Source: Afifella sp. IM 167
GTDB lineage: Bacteria > Pseudomonadota > Alphaproteobacteria > Rhizobiales > Afifellaceae
Reading direction: 5' to 3'
Assembly: GCF_020144925.1 (NCBI RefSeq)
Contig: NZ_NSLC01000007.1
Span: 62,001-126,000, forward strand
DNA: 64,000 nucleotides
In this document: positions 41,972-50,170 of the stretch, piece by piece
Numbering within the stretch: position 1 is the first letter of the stretch
Layout: each line of letters starts with the position of its first letter
Notes under the pieces: generated by a model
Seen by the model: the letters and a program-made list of their open reading frames with translations, nothing else
Databases searched by the model: none
Told to the model about the DNA's origin: nothing
Program-made: the position numbers and the translations under genes

Positions 41972-43281
41972 TGCATCATGGCCGGCAGAAACTGGGTGAG
42001 CTGCGGAAAGAGCAGCACGATGGCGAGGCCCAGAACCTGAAGCATCACGAAAGGAATGACCGATCTGAAGATTTCCCCGAGCGTCACATCCGGCGGTGCC
42101 ACGGCCTTCAGATAGAAGGCAGCCGGGCCAAACGGCGGCGTGAGGTAGGAGATCTGCATGTTCATGGTGAACAGTATCCCGAACCAGATCGGATCGAAGC
42201 CCAGATCCCTGATGATCGGAACGAAGATCGGCATGGTGAGGAGGGTAATGCCGATCCAGTCGATGAAGGCGCCGAGGACGATCAGGATCAGCATCATCAC
42301 CACGACGATAGCGAGCGGCGGCAGCGGAAGATCGCTGATCATTCCCTGAAGGAACGAGGTGCCTCCTCCCAGCGTGTAGATGCCGACGAGCGCGGAGGCG
42401 CCGAAGAACACCCAGGTCAGCATCGCGACCGTGCTGCCGGTCTGCTTGAGGACGTCGGCCATCATCCCGAACGAGAACTTGCCGTTGATGAATACCAGGA
42501 TCAGCGCGCCCAGGACGCCGATGCCAGCCGTCTCCGTCGGCGTTGCCACGCCGGTATAGAGCGAGCCGAGCACTACGCCGATGAGGAGGATCGGCAGGAC
42601 AAGCGCCCTGCCGAGCGCCACCTTCTCGCCGAACGGCATATCGAGATCGGCCGCATCGGCGAGCGGGCCCTTTTCCGGCTGGAAGTAGCAGACGGCCATC
42701 ACGTAGGCGATGTAGAGACCGGCAAGGAGCAGGCCTGGCAGCACCGCGGCAAGGAAGAGCTCGCCGATCGAGACCTGTGCGACCAGCCCGTAGACGATCA
42801 GAACGATACTCGGCGGCAGCAGGGTGCCGAGAGAGCCGCCGCTGCAGATGACGCCGAGGGCAAGTCTGCGGTCGTATTTGCGCGCCAGCATCGCGGGCAG
42901 GCAGACGAGGCCGAGGACGACGATCTCGGCGCCGATGATGCCGACCATGGCGGCAAGGATGGTCGAGGTCAGCAAGGTGCCGACGGCGAGCCCTCCCCTC
43001 AGCCGCCCCGACCAGACATGCAGGGCATGGAACAGGCGTTCCACGATGCCGGCCTTTTCCAGGAGGCAGCCCATCAGCACGAACATCGGAACGGCGATGA
43101 GGGCATAGTTGCCCATCAGCGTCAGCATCCGGCTCGGAATGAGGTAGAGCGCGTCCGGCCCATAGGTCGAAAGGATCAGGATGACCGCGGTCAGGCCGGT
43201 CGCGAATGCGAGCGGCATGCCGGTGACGAGAAGAACGAGCAGAATGCCCAGCGTCAGGAGGCTCAGCCACTCACCACTCAC
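41968..43281 (-). CDS. TRAP transporter large permease (DctM)
   Basis: This 437-residue protein has about 12 membrane segments. It shows the DctM landmarks YALIAVPMFVLMGCLLEKAG, SGGSLGTLLPPSIVLIVYG and QISYLTPPFGPAAFYLK. The SGS-type motif of other DctM proteins is replaced around VGIIGAEIVVLGL, which places it in the mannitol/chloroaromatic-like TRAP subgroup. The start is GTG 43281 with GGGAGG upstream, overlapping the dctQ end by 11 bases. The stop overlaps the GntR start. Confidence 0.93.
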   Translation of the reverse strand: MSGEWLSLLTLGILLVLLVTGMPLAFATGLTAVILILSTYGPDALYLIPSRMLTLMGNYALIAVPMFVLMGCLLEKAGIVERLFHALHVWSGRLRGGLAVGTLLTSTILAAMVGIIGAEIVVLGLVCLPAMLARKYDRRLALGVICSGGSLGTLLPPSIVLIVYGLVAQVSIGELFLAAVLPGLLLAGLYIAYVMAVCYFQPEKGPLADAADLDMPFGEKVALGRALVLPILLIGVVLGSLYTGVATPTETAGIGVLGALILVFINGKFSFGMMADVLKQTGSTVAMLTWVFFGASALVGIYTLGGGTSFLQGMISDLPLPPLAIVVVMMLILIVLGAFIDWIGITLLTMPIFVPIIRDLGFDPIWFGILFTMNMQISYLTPPFGPAAFYLKAVAPPDVTLGEIFRSVIPFVMLQVLGLAIVLLFPQLTQFLPAMMQ

Positions 43282-43759
43282 GGGCGATCCTCCCGATGGC
43301 GAGTTTCAGGCGGCTGGTGCATTCGAGGATCATCAGCGTGGCGCCGCACGGGATCGCCGCCTTCATGATCATGGGAGCGTGGGAGTTCCAGCCACCGCCC
43401 GAGGTTTCGCCGCTGCGAATGGCCGGAAGCGCCTGCTTGGCGCCATAGTAGACGACGACGGCGAGGAATATCATCGAAAGCAGGATCGCCACGACGTCCA
43501 GAACCATGCGCGCCCTCGAGGGCAGCGTCTGGTAGATCACGTCGATCCGCACATGCTTGTCTTCGCCAAGGACGTAGGCGCCGGCGAGAACGTAATGCAC
43601 GGCGGCGATCGCGATGACGAGTTCCAGCCCCCAGACCGTGGGTGACTGGAAGAAATACCGCATCCCGACGTCGTAGACCGTAATGACGAAGACGGCGAAA
43701 TAGGCGGCCATGGAGCCGTATTCGCCGAGCTTTCGGTTGAAGAGGCTTATGTATTCCAC
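43271..43759 (-). CDS. TRAP transporter small permease (DctQ)
   Basis: This 162-residue protein has four membrane helices and the DctQ-type stretch VLGEDKHVRIDVIYQ. The start is GTG 43759 (VEYISLFNRK) with AAGG about 7 bases upstream; an open frame to 43825 runs through the stem-loop region and is unlikely to be translated. It pairs with the DctM gene, which it overlaps. Confidence 0.9.
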   Translation of the reverse strand: MEYISLFNRKLGEYGSMAAYFAVFVITVYDVGMRYFFQSPTVWGLELVIAIAAVHYVLAGAYVLGEDKHVRIDVIYQTLPSRARMVLDVVAILLSMIFLAVVVYYGAKQALPAIRSGETSGGGWNSHAPMIMKAAIPCGATLMILECTSRLKLAIGRIAREW

Positions 43760-43798
43760 CGCGGTACCTTGGATGATGCGGGTTGCGAAGCTCGAAGA

Positions 43799-43822
43799 GC
43801 CGGCTCGCCGAAGCGAGCCGGC
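43799..43822 (-). promoter_or_regulatory. Intercistronic stem-loop between dctP and dctQ
   Basis: GCCGGCTCG (43799-43807) and CGAGCCGGC (43814-43822) are perfect 9-bp arms with a 6-base loop. A second small dyad CGAGGG-T-CCCTCG lies at 43826-43838, close to the dctP stop. No U-run follows. The position after the receptor gene suggests mRNA stabilisation or partial termination so that receptor exceeds permease. Confidence 0.6.
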
Positions 43823-43844
43823 CAACGAGGGTCCCTCGCGAAGA

Positions 43845-44870
43845 TCACTCCTCGATCAGGCCAATCTTCTTCATGTAGGCGAGCTGGCTATCGAGGGCCT
43901 TCTGGGCGAACGGGCTGCGCGTGGCGTAAGCCTTCCAGACATCGATGGCCGCGGCGCGGAACGTCTTCTTGTCCTCGTCGCTCCAGTCGATCAGCGTAAC
44001 GCCCTCGGCGCGCAGCTTTTCGGCGGCTTCGGCGTCCTTCTTTGCCATGGTATCTGCCATGTCGTCGGCGAAGGCGCGTACCGCGTCCTTCAGCGTCTGC
44101 TGCAGCTCGGGCGTCAGCGAATCCCAGACCGCCTTGCGGATCGCGACGTCGGCGATCGACATCGAATGGACGCTCGGATAGATCGCGTATTTCGCGATGT
44201 CGTGGAAGCCGAGCTCCTCGTTCATCGACAGCGTGCCCCAGTCGGCTCCATCGACGACGCCCTTGTCGAGCGCGCTGTAGACCTCCGTGCCCGCCATTTC
44301 GATCGGGATCGCCCCGAAATGCGCGAAGACGTCGGAGAACATGCCCTTCGACATCCTGAGCTTCATGCCCTTGAACTCGGAGGGATGCTCGACCGGCTTC
44401 ATCAGCGGGAGCGATTCCGCGCCCCAGGTGGTGATGCCGATCGGATAGAGGCCGAACGGCTCGTAGGCCTCCTGCAGGAGCTCCAGGCCGCCGTTTTCGT
44501 AGTGATAATCAAGCAGCTGCTGCGTCGTCTGGTAGGCGCCGACGAGGCCGCCCAGGATCGCGAAGCCCGGCTCGCGTCCGGTCCAGTAGGCAGGCGCGTT
44601 GTGTTCGCCGTCAAGCACGCCCATCTGCACCGCCTCGAGCGTCTCGGCGGTGCCGACAACCGCGTCGGCCGGCAGGGCGCGGATCTTGATCTGGCCGTTG
44701 GTCCGCTTGGCGACATCCTCGGCGAAGCGCTCGAAACTCTGCTGCGTCGCCGTTCCGGCCTGCCACAGGCTCTGGATCGACCAGTTGTAGTCCTGTGCCG
44801 CGGCAGGTCCCGCGAGCGGCGCCGCGGCGAACAAAGCGGCGGCCGCGATGGTCTTCAAAGTTTTTGTCAT
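43845..44870 (-). CDS. TRAP transporter solute-binding protein (DctP family)
   Basis: This 341-residue periplasmic receptor has the signal MTKTLKTIAAAALFAAAPLA ending PAAAQ. The core reads SLWQAGTATQQSFERFAEDV, FKGMKLRMSKG and ALDKGVVDGADWGTL. ATG 44870 has GGAGG ten bases upstream. It lies between an FAH-family gene and the permease genes. The subgroup (tryptophan-rich start YNWSIQSLWQ) is often linked with mannitol/chloroaromatic-type TRAP systems. Ligand: probably an organic acid used by the FAH-family, SDR and lactate-dehydrogenase-like enzymes around it. Confidence 0.93.
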   Translation of the reverse strand: MTKTLKTIAAAALFAAAPLAGPAAAQDYNWSIQSLWQAGTATQQSFERFAEDVAKRTNGQIKIRALPADAVVGTAETLEAVQMGVLDGEHNAPAYWTGREPGFAILGGLVGAYQTTQQLLDYHYENGGLELLQEAYEPFGLYPIGITTWGAESLPLMKPVEHPSEFKGMKLRMSKGMFSDVFAHFGAIPIEMAGTEVYSALDKGVVDGADWGTLSMNEELGFHDIAKYAIYPSVHSMSIADVAIRKAVWDSLTPELQQTLKDAVRAFADDMADTMAKKDAEAAEKLRAEGVTLIDWSDEDKKTFRAAAIDVWKAYATRSPFAQKALDSQLAYMKKIGLIEE

Positions 44871-44939
44871 TTCTTTTTTCCTCCACATTCTCAGATTGCG
44901 GCCGCCGGGCAGCGCCAAGCGGCCATTGCTTTACCGTTC

Positions 44940-44960
44940 GGGCCGCACGCAAGGCGGCCC
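44940..44960 (-). promoter_or_regulatory. Stem-loop between FAH gene and dctP
   Basis: GGGCCGC (44940-44946) and GCGGCCC (44954-44960) are perfect 7-bp arms with a 7-base loop. It lies 30 bases after the FAH-family stop and about 70 bases before dctP. It may tune read-through from the enzyme genes into the transporter genes. No U-run is seen. Confidence 0.5.
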
Positions 44961-44989
44961 ATTTCAGCTTCGCCTCTGTCTCGGGCCCG

Positions 44990-45841
44990 TCACGCGAGCG
45001 GGTTCGGCACCACTTTCTGGCGTTGCTGTCCAAGCCCGGCGATGCCGAGCTCGACCACGTCTCCGGGCTTCAGCCAGACGGGTTCGGGCTTCATGCCCAT
45101 CCCGACGCCGGGCGGGGTGCCGGTTGCGATCACGTCGCCGGGCAGCAGCGTCATGCAGCGGCTGAGATCGGCGATGAGCGCGGCGACGGGGAAGACCATC
45201 TTGTCGGTATTGCCGGTCTGCATGCGCACGCCGTTGACGTCGAGCCACAGGTCGAGCTTGCCCGGATCGGGGATCTCGTCCGGCGTGACCAGCCACGGCC
45301 CGATGGGGCCGAAGGTGTCGCAGCCCTTGCCCTTCGCCCATTGCGTCGTCTCCATCTGGAAGGCGCGCTCGGAGACGTCGTTGAGGACGCAATAGCCGGC
45401 GATGAAGTCCGCCGCCCGCTCCTCGGACACGTTGCGGGCCGTGCGGCCGATCACGATGCCGAGCTCGACCTCCCAGTCGAGCTTCGTCGAGCCGACGGGC
45501 TGTATGGTGTCGTCATTGGGACCGCAGATTGCCGACGGCGCCTTCAGGAAGACGATCGGCCGCTGCGGAAGCGGCATCCCCGCCTCCGCGGCATGATCGG
45601 AATAGTTGAGGCCGATGCAGACATATTTGGAGATCCCCTCCCAGGGGACACCGAGCCGGCCGGGCGTCTCGACAACGGGAAAGTCGGTCAGGTCGAGATT
45701 GGCGATTTCGTCGAGGAGCCCGCCCTCGAACCGGGAGGAATGGAGATCGCCGACCTTTGCGGAGAGGTCCCGGACCGCTCCGTCGCGGTCGATCGCGCCG
45801 ACCTTTTCCCTGCCGGGCTCGCCAAATCTCAAAAGTTTCAT
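44990..45841 (-). CDS. Fumarylacetoacetate hydrolase family protein
   Basis: This 283-residue protein belongs to the FAH superfamily of metal-dependent C-C hydrolases and decarboxylases/hydratases. Motifs include YVCIGLNYSDHAAEAGMPLP and FLKAPSAICGPND. The metal-ligand region is STKLDWEVELGIVIG, and the C-terminal catalytic loop reads GDVIATGTPPGVGMGMKPEP. It is closest in pattern to the 2-keto-3-deoxy-sugar-acid (for example 2,4-diketo-3-deoxy-L-fuconate) and acylpyruvase subgroups. It is between an SDR gene and a TRAP transporter, which fits a sugar-acid or oxo-acid degradation pathway. Confidence 0.93.
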   Translation of the reverse strand: MKLLRFGEPGREKVGAIDRDGAVRDLSAKVGDLHSSRFEGGLLDEIANLDLTDFPVVETPGRLGVPWEGISKYVCIGLNYSDHAAEAGMPLPQRPIVFLKAPSAICGPNDDTIQPVGSTKLDWEVELGIVIGRTARNVSEERAADFIAGYCVLNDVSERAFQMETTQWAKGKGCDTFGPIGPWLVTPDEIPDPGKLDLWLDVNGVRMQTGNTDKMVFPVAALIADLSRCMTLLPGDVIATGTPPGVGMGMKPEPVWLKPGDVVELGIAGLGQQRQKVVPNPLA

Positions 45842-45879
45842 CGCAGAAATCCTCGTCCTTTCATCACATCAGCCCTTCA

Positions 45880-46659
45880 TCAAATCAGCGTGGAGCCGCC
45901 ATCGACGACAAGGCCGGCGCCGTTGACGTGACGCGCCTCATCGGACGCCAGGAAGGCGATGGCCGTCGCGACATCCTCCGGACGTGCGACCGGCGCCGCG
46001 TTCCCCCGCCGGACGCCGCCCTCGCTCTGGCGCTCGATGTTCTCGATCATGCGTCCCGCGATCGGCCCGGGGAGCACCGCGTTGACGCGCACGCCGCGGC
46101 CGCCCACGTCCAGCGCGGCAACCTTCGTCAGTCCAAGGACGGCGTGCTTGCTCGCGACATAGCCCGCGAGCCCGCCGCGTCCGCGGATCGCCGAGGTGGA
46201 GGCGACGTTGACGACGCTGCCGTGACCGCGGGCGATCATGTGCGGGAGGATGGCCTGCATGGCGAGGAAGACGCCCTTGACGTTGACGGCCATGACGCGA
46301 TCGAAAGCGTCCTCCGGATAGGTGACGATCGGCTCGACCGCCCCTTCGATGCCGGCGCTGTTGACCAGGATCGTCACCGCGCCGAGGCTGCCCTCGACCG
46401 TGTCGATCGCGGCCGCGAGGGCTTCGGCCTCTGTCACGTCCACTGCCAGCGCAATGCCGCGCCCGCCAGTCGCCTCGATCTCGGAAAGGGTGCGCCGCGC
46501 GCCTTCAAGGCTGCTGTCGAGCAGGGCCACCGCGATGCCCTTGCCGGCGAACCGAAGCGCGGTGGCGCGGCCGAGATCGCCGCCCCCGCCGACAACGACC
46601 GCTATGGCTGGGACCGCCATGGCTGGGACCGCTATGGCTGGATCGCCTTGCGGCGGCAT
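45880..46659 (-). CDS. SDR family oxidoreductase
   Basis: This 259-residue short-chain dehydrogenase has the cofactor motif VVVGGGGDLG (a variant of TGxxxGxG), NSAGIEG, and STSAIRGRGGLAGYVASKHA with the Ser-Tyr-Lys site. Its N-terminus is lengthened by a repeated AIAVP/AMAVP pentapeptide encoded by 15-bp DNA repeats. ATG 46659 has GGGAGG six bases upstream; an earlier in-frame ATG at 46710 lacks one. It is the first gene of the minus-strand TRAP/FAH operon and is divergent from the lldD-like gene. Confidence 0.92.
   Translation of the reverse strand: MPPQGDPAIAVPAMAVPAIAVVVGGGGDLGRATALRFAGKGIAVALLDSSLEGARRTLSEIEATGGRGIALAVDVTEAEALAAAIDTVEGSLGAVTILVNSAGIEGAVEPIVTYPEDAFDRVMAVNVKGVFLAMQAILPHMIARGHGSVVNVASTSAIRGRGGLAGYVASKHAVLGLTKVAALDVGGRGVRVNAVLPGPIAGRMIENIERQSEGGVRRGNAAPVARPEDVATAIAFLASDEARHVNGAGLVVDGGSTLI
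46601..46641. repeat. 15-bp repeats encoding the SDR N-terminus
   Basis: GCTATGGCTGGGACC (46601-46615), GCCATGGCTGGGACC (46616-46630) and a partial third copy (46631-46641). On the minus strand they encode AIAVP-AMAVP-AIAVV, directly before the Rossmann glycine motif. Each unit extends the first beta strand region, so some copies may be a recent slippage expansion. Confidence 0.8.
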
Positions 46660-46711
46660 GATGTCCTCCCGTCGCCGCGTTTGTCCCACGGCCATGAATG
46701 TATTTTGCATA

Positions 46712-46870
46712 TCCTGTACGCCAGATGTTGCGCCGTCAAGCCCGAGTCTCTTCGGGTTCCCCTACCGTCTCCATCCTGCCGTTCGGTTCCCCCTGCCCTG
46801 TTTCCAAGCGTTTCGGCCACGATCGACCGTGCGAGACCGCAGCTTGACAGGCGGGCTCCAAACGTACTTT
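46712..46870. promoter_or_regulatory. Divergent promoter candidates (SDR operon and lldD operon)
   Basis: For the plus strand, TTGACA (46844-46849) and TACTTT (46865-46870) are 15 bases apart, shorter than ideal. For the minus strand, TTGACG (46740-46735) and CAGGAT (46717-46712) are 17 bases apart. Both sit in the 254-base gap between divergent start codons. The matches are modest, so these are candidates only. Confidence 0.3.
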
Positions 46871-46913
46871 ACATCCAAAAGACATTCATTATCGAGGCTG
46901 GTGACGAGCGCGC

Positions 46914-48065
46914 ATGAATATCGACCGAACCGTCACTGCGGTGGAGGATTTGAGGATCCTGGCGCGCCGCCGCGTGCCGCGCATGTTCTATGACTATGTC
47001 GATTCCGGCTCGTGGAGCGAGACGACCTATCGGGCGAACGCGCGCGACATGTCGGATTGGGGTTTCAGGCAGCGTGTCGCGGTGAACATCGAGGGGCGCT
47101 CGACCGCCACGACGCTTTTGGGAGAGCCCGCGGCCATGCCGCTCGCCCTCGCGCCTGCGGGCCTTGCGGGGATGCAATGCGCCGACGGAGAGATCCTCGC
47201 CGCACGGGCCGCCCTGGCTTTCGGCGTTCCCTTCACCCTGTCGACGATGAGCGTGTGCTCCATCGAGGATGTCGCGGAGGCGACGCGGCGCCCCTTCTGG
47301 TTCCAGCTCTACATGATGAAGGACCGCAAATTCATGGGCGATCTCATCGATCGCGCCAAGGCGGCCGGCTGCTCGGCGCTCGTCCTCACCCTCGACCTGC
47401 CGGTCCAGGGGCAGCGCCACAAGGACATCAAGAACGGCCTGTCGACCCCGCCCAAGCTAACCATCGCCAACCTCGTCAACCTCCTGACCAAGCCGCGCTG
47501 GTGCTGGGGCATGCTGCGCACCAAAAGGCGCACCTTCGGCAACATCGTTGGTCACGCGCCGGACATACACGACACCAGTTCGATGGCGCTGTGGGTCAGC
47601 GAGCAGTTCGACCAGACACTCGACTGGGAAGCGGTCGACTGGGTGAAGGCGCGCTGGGGCGGCAAGCTGATCCTCAAGGGAATCATGGACCCCGAAGACG
47701 CGCGCCATGCCGTGAGCGCCGGCGCCGACGCCATCGTCGTATCCAACCATGGCGGCCGCCAGCTCGATGGAGCGCCCGCCAGCATCCATGCTCTGCCCGC
47801 CATCATCGACGCCGTCGGCAACGAGACGGAGGTCCATTTCGACAGCGGCGTGCGCTCAGGCCAGGATGTCTTCCGGGCGGTCGCCCTCGGGGCCCGGGGG
47901 GCGCATATCGGCCGGGCCTACATGTACGGCCTCGGCGCGCTCGGCGAGGATGGCGTGGCGCGCTGCCTCAGCATCATCAAGAAAGAGCTCGATCTCACCA
48001 TGGCCCTGTGTGGCGTGCGCAAGGTCGAGGAGATCACGCGCGACACGATCGTCCCGCGCAACTGA
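46914..48065 (+). CDS. FMN-dependent alpha-hydroxyacid dehydrogenase (LldD-like)
   Basis: This 383-residue enzyme oxidises L-lactate or another 2-hydroxy acid to the 2-oxo acid. Family residues are seen: Tyr in FYDYVDSG (26-33), the ALAPAGLAGM flavin loop, K255 in LILKGI, and catalytic H279 with R282 in SNHGGRQLDG. The loop around 165-225 is variable and may be the membrane-contact region of LldD-type enzymes that pass electrons to quinone. It is followed by an acetoacetate-decarboxylase-like gene after 23 bases and is divergent from the SDR/FAH/TRAP operon. The true substrate may be a larger hydroxy acid than lactate. Confidence 0.92.
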   Translation: MNIDRTVTAVEDLRILARRRVPRMFYDYVDSGSWSETTYRANARDMSDWGFRQRVAVNIEGRSTATTLLGEPAAMPLALAPAGLAGMQCADGEILAARAALAFGVPFTLSTMSVCSIEDVAEATRRPFWFQLYMMKDRKFMGDLIDRAKAAGCSALVLTLDLPVQGQRHKDIKNGLSTPPKLTIANLVNLLTKPRWCWGMLRTKRRTFGNIVGHAPDIHDTSSMALWVSEQFDQTLDWEAVDWVKARWGGKLILKGIMDPEDARHAVSAGADAIVVSNHGGRQLDGAPASIHALPAIIDAVGNETEVHFDSGVRSGQDVFRAVALGARGAHIGRAYMYGLGALGEDGVARCLSIIKKELDLTMALCGVRKVEEITRDTIVPRN

Positions 48066-48088
48066 GACGCCGAAGAAGGAGGAACGCA

Positions 48089-48853
48089 ATGTTCGGCAAT
48101 TTCAAGCTTTACCCCAAGAGCGGGGTGAACCCGCACCATTCGCCGGCCTATCCGCTCGAATGGGACTGCACGCTGCGCACCGTCGAGGTGGTGACCCGCG
48201 TGGATCCGGCGAAGATCGACGCGATGCTGGAGGGAAGCGGCTTCGAGCGCGTCAATGATCGCGTCGCCTTTCGCTTCATGCTGTCGCCCGGCCATACGCT
48301 CTCGCTGCACAAGGGCGCGATGTTCGACCTGATGATCACCGTCGCGGTGCGCTACCAGGATCTTTTCACCCAGACTCACATCTACATGTATTGCAGCGAT
48401 CCGATCGGCATGGTCGCCGGGCGCGAGCTGTTCGGCTATACCAAGAAGGACTGCACCTACCAGTTCGACGAGGACGCCTTCGGCACGACCCGCGGCTGGG
48501 TCAATCGCCGCGGCTTCCAGCTCGCCGAGTTCACCTTCGTGCCGGACGAAACGGCCCCGATCGTGCGTCTGGTCGACGGCGACGAGCAGCCGGGCGGCGA
48601 AATCCACGTGCGCCGCCTGCCCCACCCCGAGCGCCCCGAGCCGGCCTATGAGGACGTCGTCTACCGTCTCACCCCGCTCGACTATTCCGCCCCGCTCGCC
48701 GGCAAGATCGACCTCAAGCTCTATCCGTCGGAATTCGACCCGATCGCGGACCTCGAGCCCGAGATTCTCGGTGCGCATTTCATGGCATCGCGGGTCTATG
48801 CCGGCGGGTTCGAGCTGGAGGATCGCCGCCTTCTGAAGCGTTTGACGCCCTGA
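48089..48853 (+). CDS. Acetoacetate decarboxylase family protein
   Basis: This 254-residue protein has the ADC hallmark GRELFGYTKKD at about 111-121, where the Lys pair (119-120) corresponds to the Schiff-base lysine and its pKa-lowering neighbour. The sequences MYCSDPIGMVA and DLMITVAVRY fit the ADC cone. Start ATG 48089 has AAGGAGG upstream, one of the best Shine-Dalgarno sequences here. The family includes true decarboxylases and members catalysing aldol or dehydration reactions on oxo acids. With the LldD-like enzyme upstream, decarboxylation or aldol chemistry on the oxo acid product is plausible. Confidence 0.88.
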   Translation: MFGNFKLYPKSGVNPHHSPAYPLEWDCTLRTVEVVTRVDPAKIDAMLEGSGFERVNDRVAFRFMLSPGHTLSLHKGAMFDLMITVAVRYQDLFTQTHIYMYCSDPIGMVAGRELFGYTKKDCTYQFDEDAFGTTRGWVNRRGFQLAEFTFVPDETAPIVRLVDGDEQPGGEIHVRRLPHPERPEPAYEDVVYRLTPLDYSAPLAGKIDLKLYPSEFDPIADLEPEILGAHFMASRVYAGGFELEDRRLLKRLTP

Positions 48854-48898
48854 TCGCGATTGAGGCCGCGCGAGATTGAAAGCAGAGGACGACGGCGC

Positions 48899-49804
48899 AT
48901 GAAGGTTCTGGTGTTCGGCGCGGCGGGCTTCGTCGGCCGTCGGCTCGTGGCCGAGCTCACCCGGGCGCAGGTCGCGGTCGTCGGCGCCGATGTGGAAACG
49001 GCCAGGGATTCGGTGTCCTCGCCGATCCACGCGATCGATGTGAGCGAGCGCCAGGCCGTCGCTTCCCTCGTCGCCGAGATCCGGCCCGACGTGATCGTGA
49101 ATCTGGCCTATGCGACCGGCGACGCGCTTGAGGCCGATCTCGATCGCTCGACGCGCATCAACGTCAACGGTCATCTCCACGTTCTCGATGCCGCCCGCGA
49201 TTGTGGCGTCGCGCGCGTCGTCTATTCGAGCTCGATCGCCGCCTACGGCACGGATCAGTCCGTCTATGGCGATCGCCAAATCACCGAAAGCGATTCCTGC
49301 CCGCTCGAGGCGCACGGCACCACCTACGGGGCAATGAAGGCCTTCAACGACTTCATCGCCCGGCGCGTGCGCGCCGAAAGCGCTGTCGAGACATGCGGCG
49401 TGCGCCTCAGCATCGTCTTCGGGCCCGGCCGCCGCCACGGCTTCACGGCCTGGACGTCGCACATGCTCGAGCCGGCGCGCGGCGACGCAATCCATATCCC
49501 CGTCGCCCCCGACGATCCCATGAGCCTTGTCTCGGCCGCAGATGCCGCCCGCCTTCTTGCGCTTGCGGTACGAAGCCCGACCTCGCTCCCTCCCATCCTC
49601 AATTCAGGCGGCTACCGCGTCACGGCACGGGCCCTCGTGGAGGAGATCGCGAAGATCGAGCCGCGTCTCCATTTCCACTTCAGCGAAACGCCTGCGGCAC
49701 CCATCTTCGTCAACAACGTCTCGGGCGCGCTCGCCGAACATGCCCTTGGCTTTCGGCTCCAGCCTCTCCCAACGGCGCTCAGAGCCGAAATGGCCGGGCA
49801 GTGA
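48899..49804 (+). CDS. NAD-dependent epimerase/dehydratase family protein
   Basis: This extended SDR of about 301 residues has GAAGFVGRRLV near the start, IVNLAYATGD, VYSSSIAAYG and the TTYGAMKAFND active site (Tyr and Lys). Length is normal for reductases or epimerases of this class. ATG 48899 is chosen because AGAGGAC precedes it. It follows the ADC-like gene by 45 bases and is the last of the plus-strand trio. It ends 6 bases before the convergent integrase remnant. The substrate may be a sugar acid or hydroxy-oxo acid. Confidence 0.88.
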   Translation: MKVLVFGAAGFVGRRLVAELTRAQVAVVGADVETARDSVSSPIHAIDVSERQAVASLVAEIRPDVIVNLAYATGDALEADLDRSTRINVNGHLHVLDAARDCGVARVVYSSSIAAYGTDQSVYGDRQITESDSCPLEAHGTTYGAMKAFNDFIARRVRAESAVETCGVRLSIVFGPGRRHGFTAWTSHMLEPARGDAIHIPVAPDDPMSLVSAADAARLLALAVRSPTSLPPILNSGGYRVTARALVEEIAKIEPRLHFHFSETPAAPIFVNNVSGALAEHALGFRLQPLPTALRAEMAGQ

Positions 49805-49810
49805 TCCCGG

Positions 49811-50170
49811 CTACATCCATGACGGGAAGCATATCCCTGGCGAGCTGATCGTTGTTCCCGCCACTTCCGAATATAACTTGCGCCTTTGCTCTTGATTAGT
49901 CGCTTCCTGGGACGCCTTCGAGGGCTCCGGAGGCAGTTCGTCGCGCGTTTCGTCGCCCTCGCTCATTTCGCCGCCCCTCGCCTTCAGGGCGAGAAATGCG
50001 GATTCCGCCCTTCCAGCGAGCAAACGCGCCTGGCTTTGGGCCTCGCGTGTTGTCGCAGTGCCGATCGGAATGCGGATCGGCGTGGGGCCGAGAACCGGCT
50101 CCAGATCACGCGGCACGCGAATCTGGAACCTCCGGCCATCCCGAATTGGGCCGCGGCGGGCGAGATGCAT
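49811..50170 (-). pseudogene. Truncated tyrosine integrase (N-terminal DUF6538-like domain only)
   Basis: This 119-residue frame resembles the N-terminal domain of many site-specific integrases: RRFQIRVPRDLEPVLG, then IRIPIGTATTREAQSQARLL. The remaining residues are hydrophilic and no catalytic R-H-R-Y domain follows. The frame stops 6 bases from the end of the epimerase gene. The rest of the integrase gene has therefore been lost, or was replaced by recombination. The start ATG 50170 looks intact. This marks a probable boundary between the core metabolic genes and the accessory DNA to the right. Confidence 0.72.

Noticed and set aside
48089-48853. Acetoacetate decarboxylase for acetone production
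   Set aside because: No CoA transferase or thiolase is nearby; the LldD-like neighbour suggests another oxo acid. Only the family name is kept.
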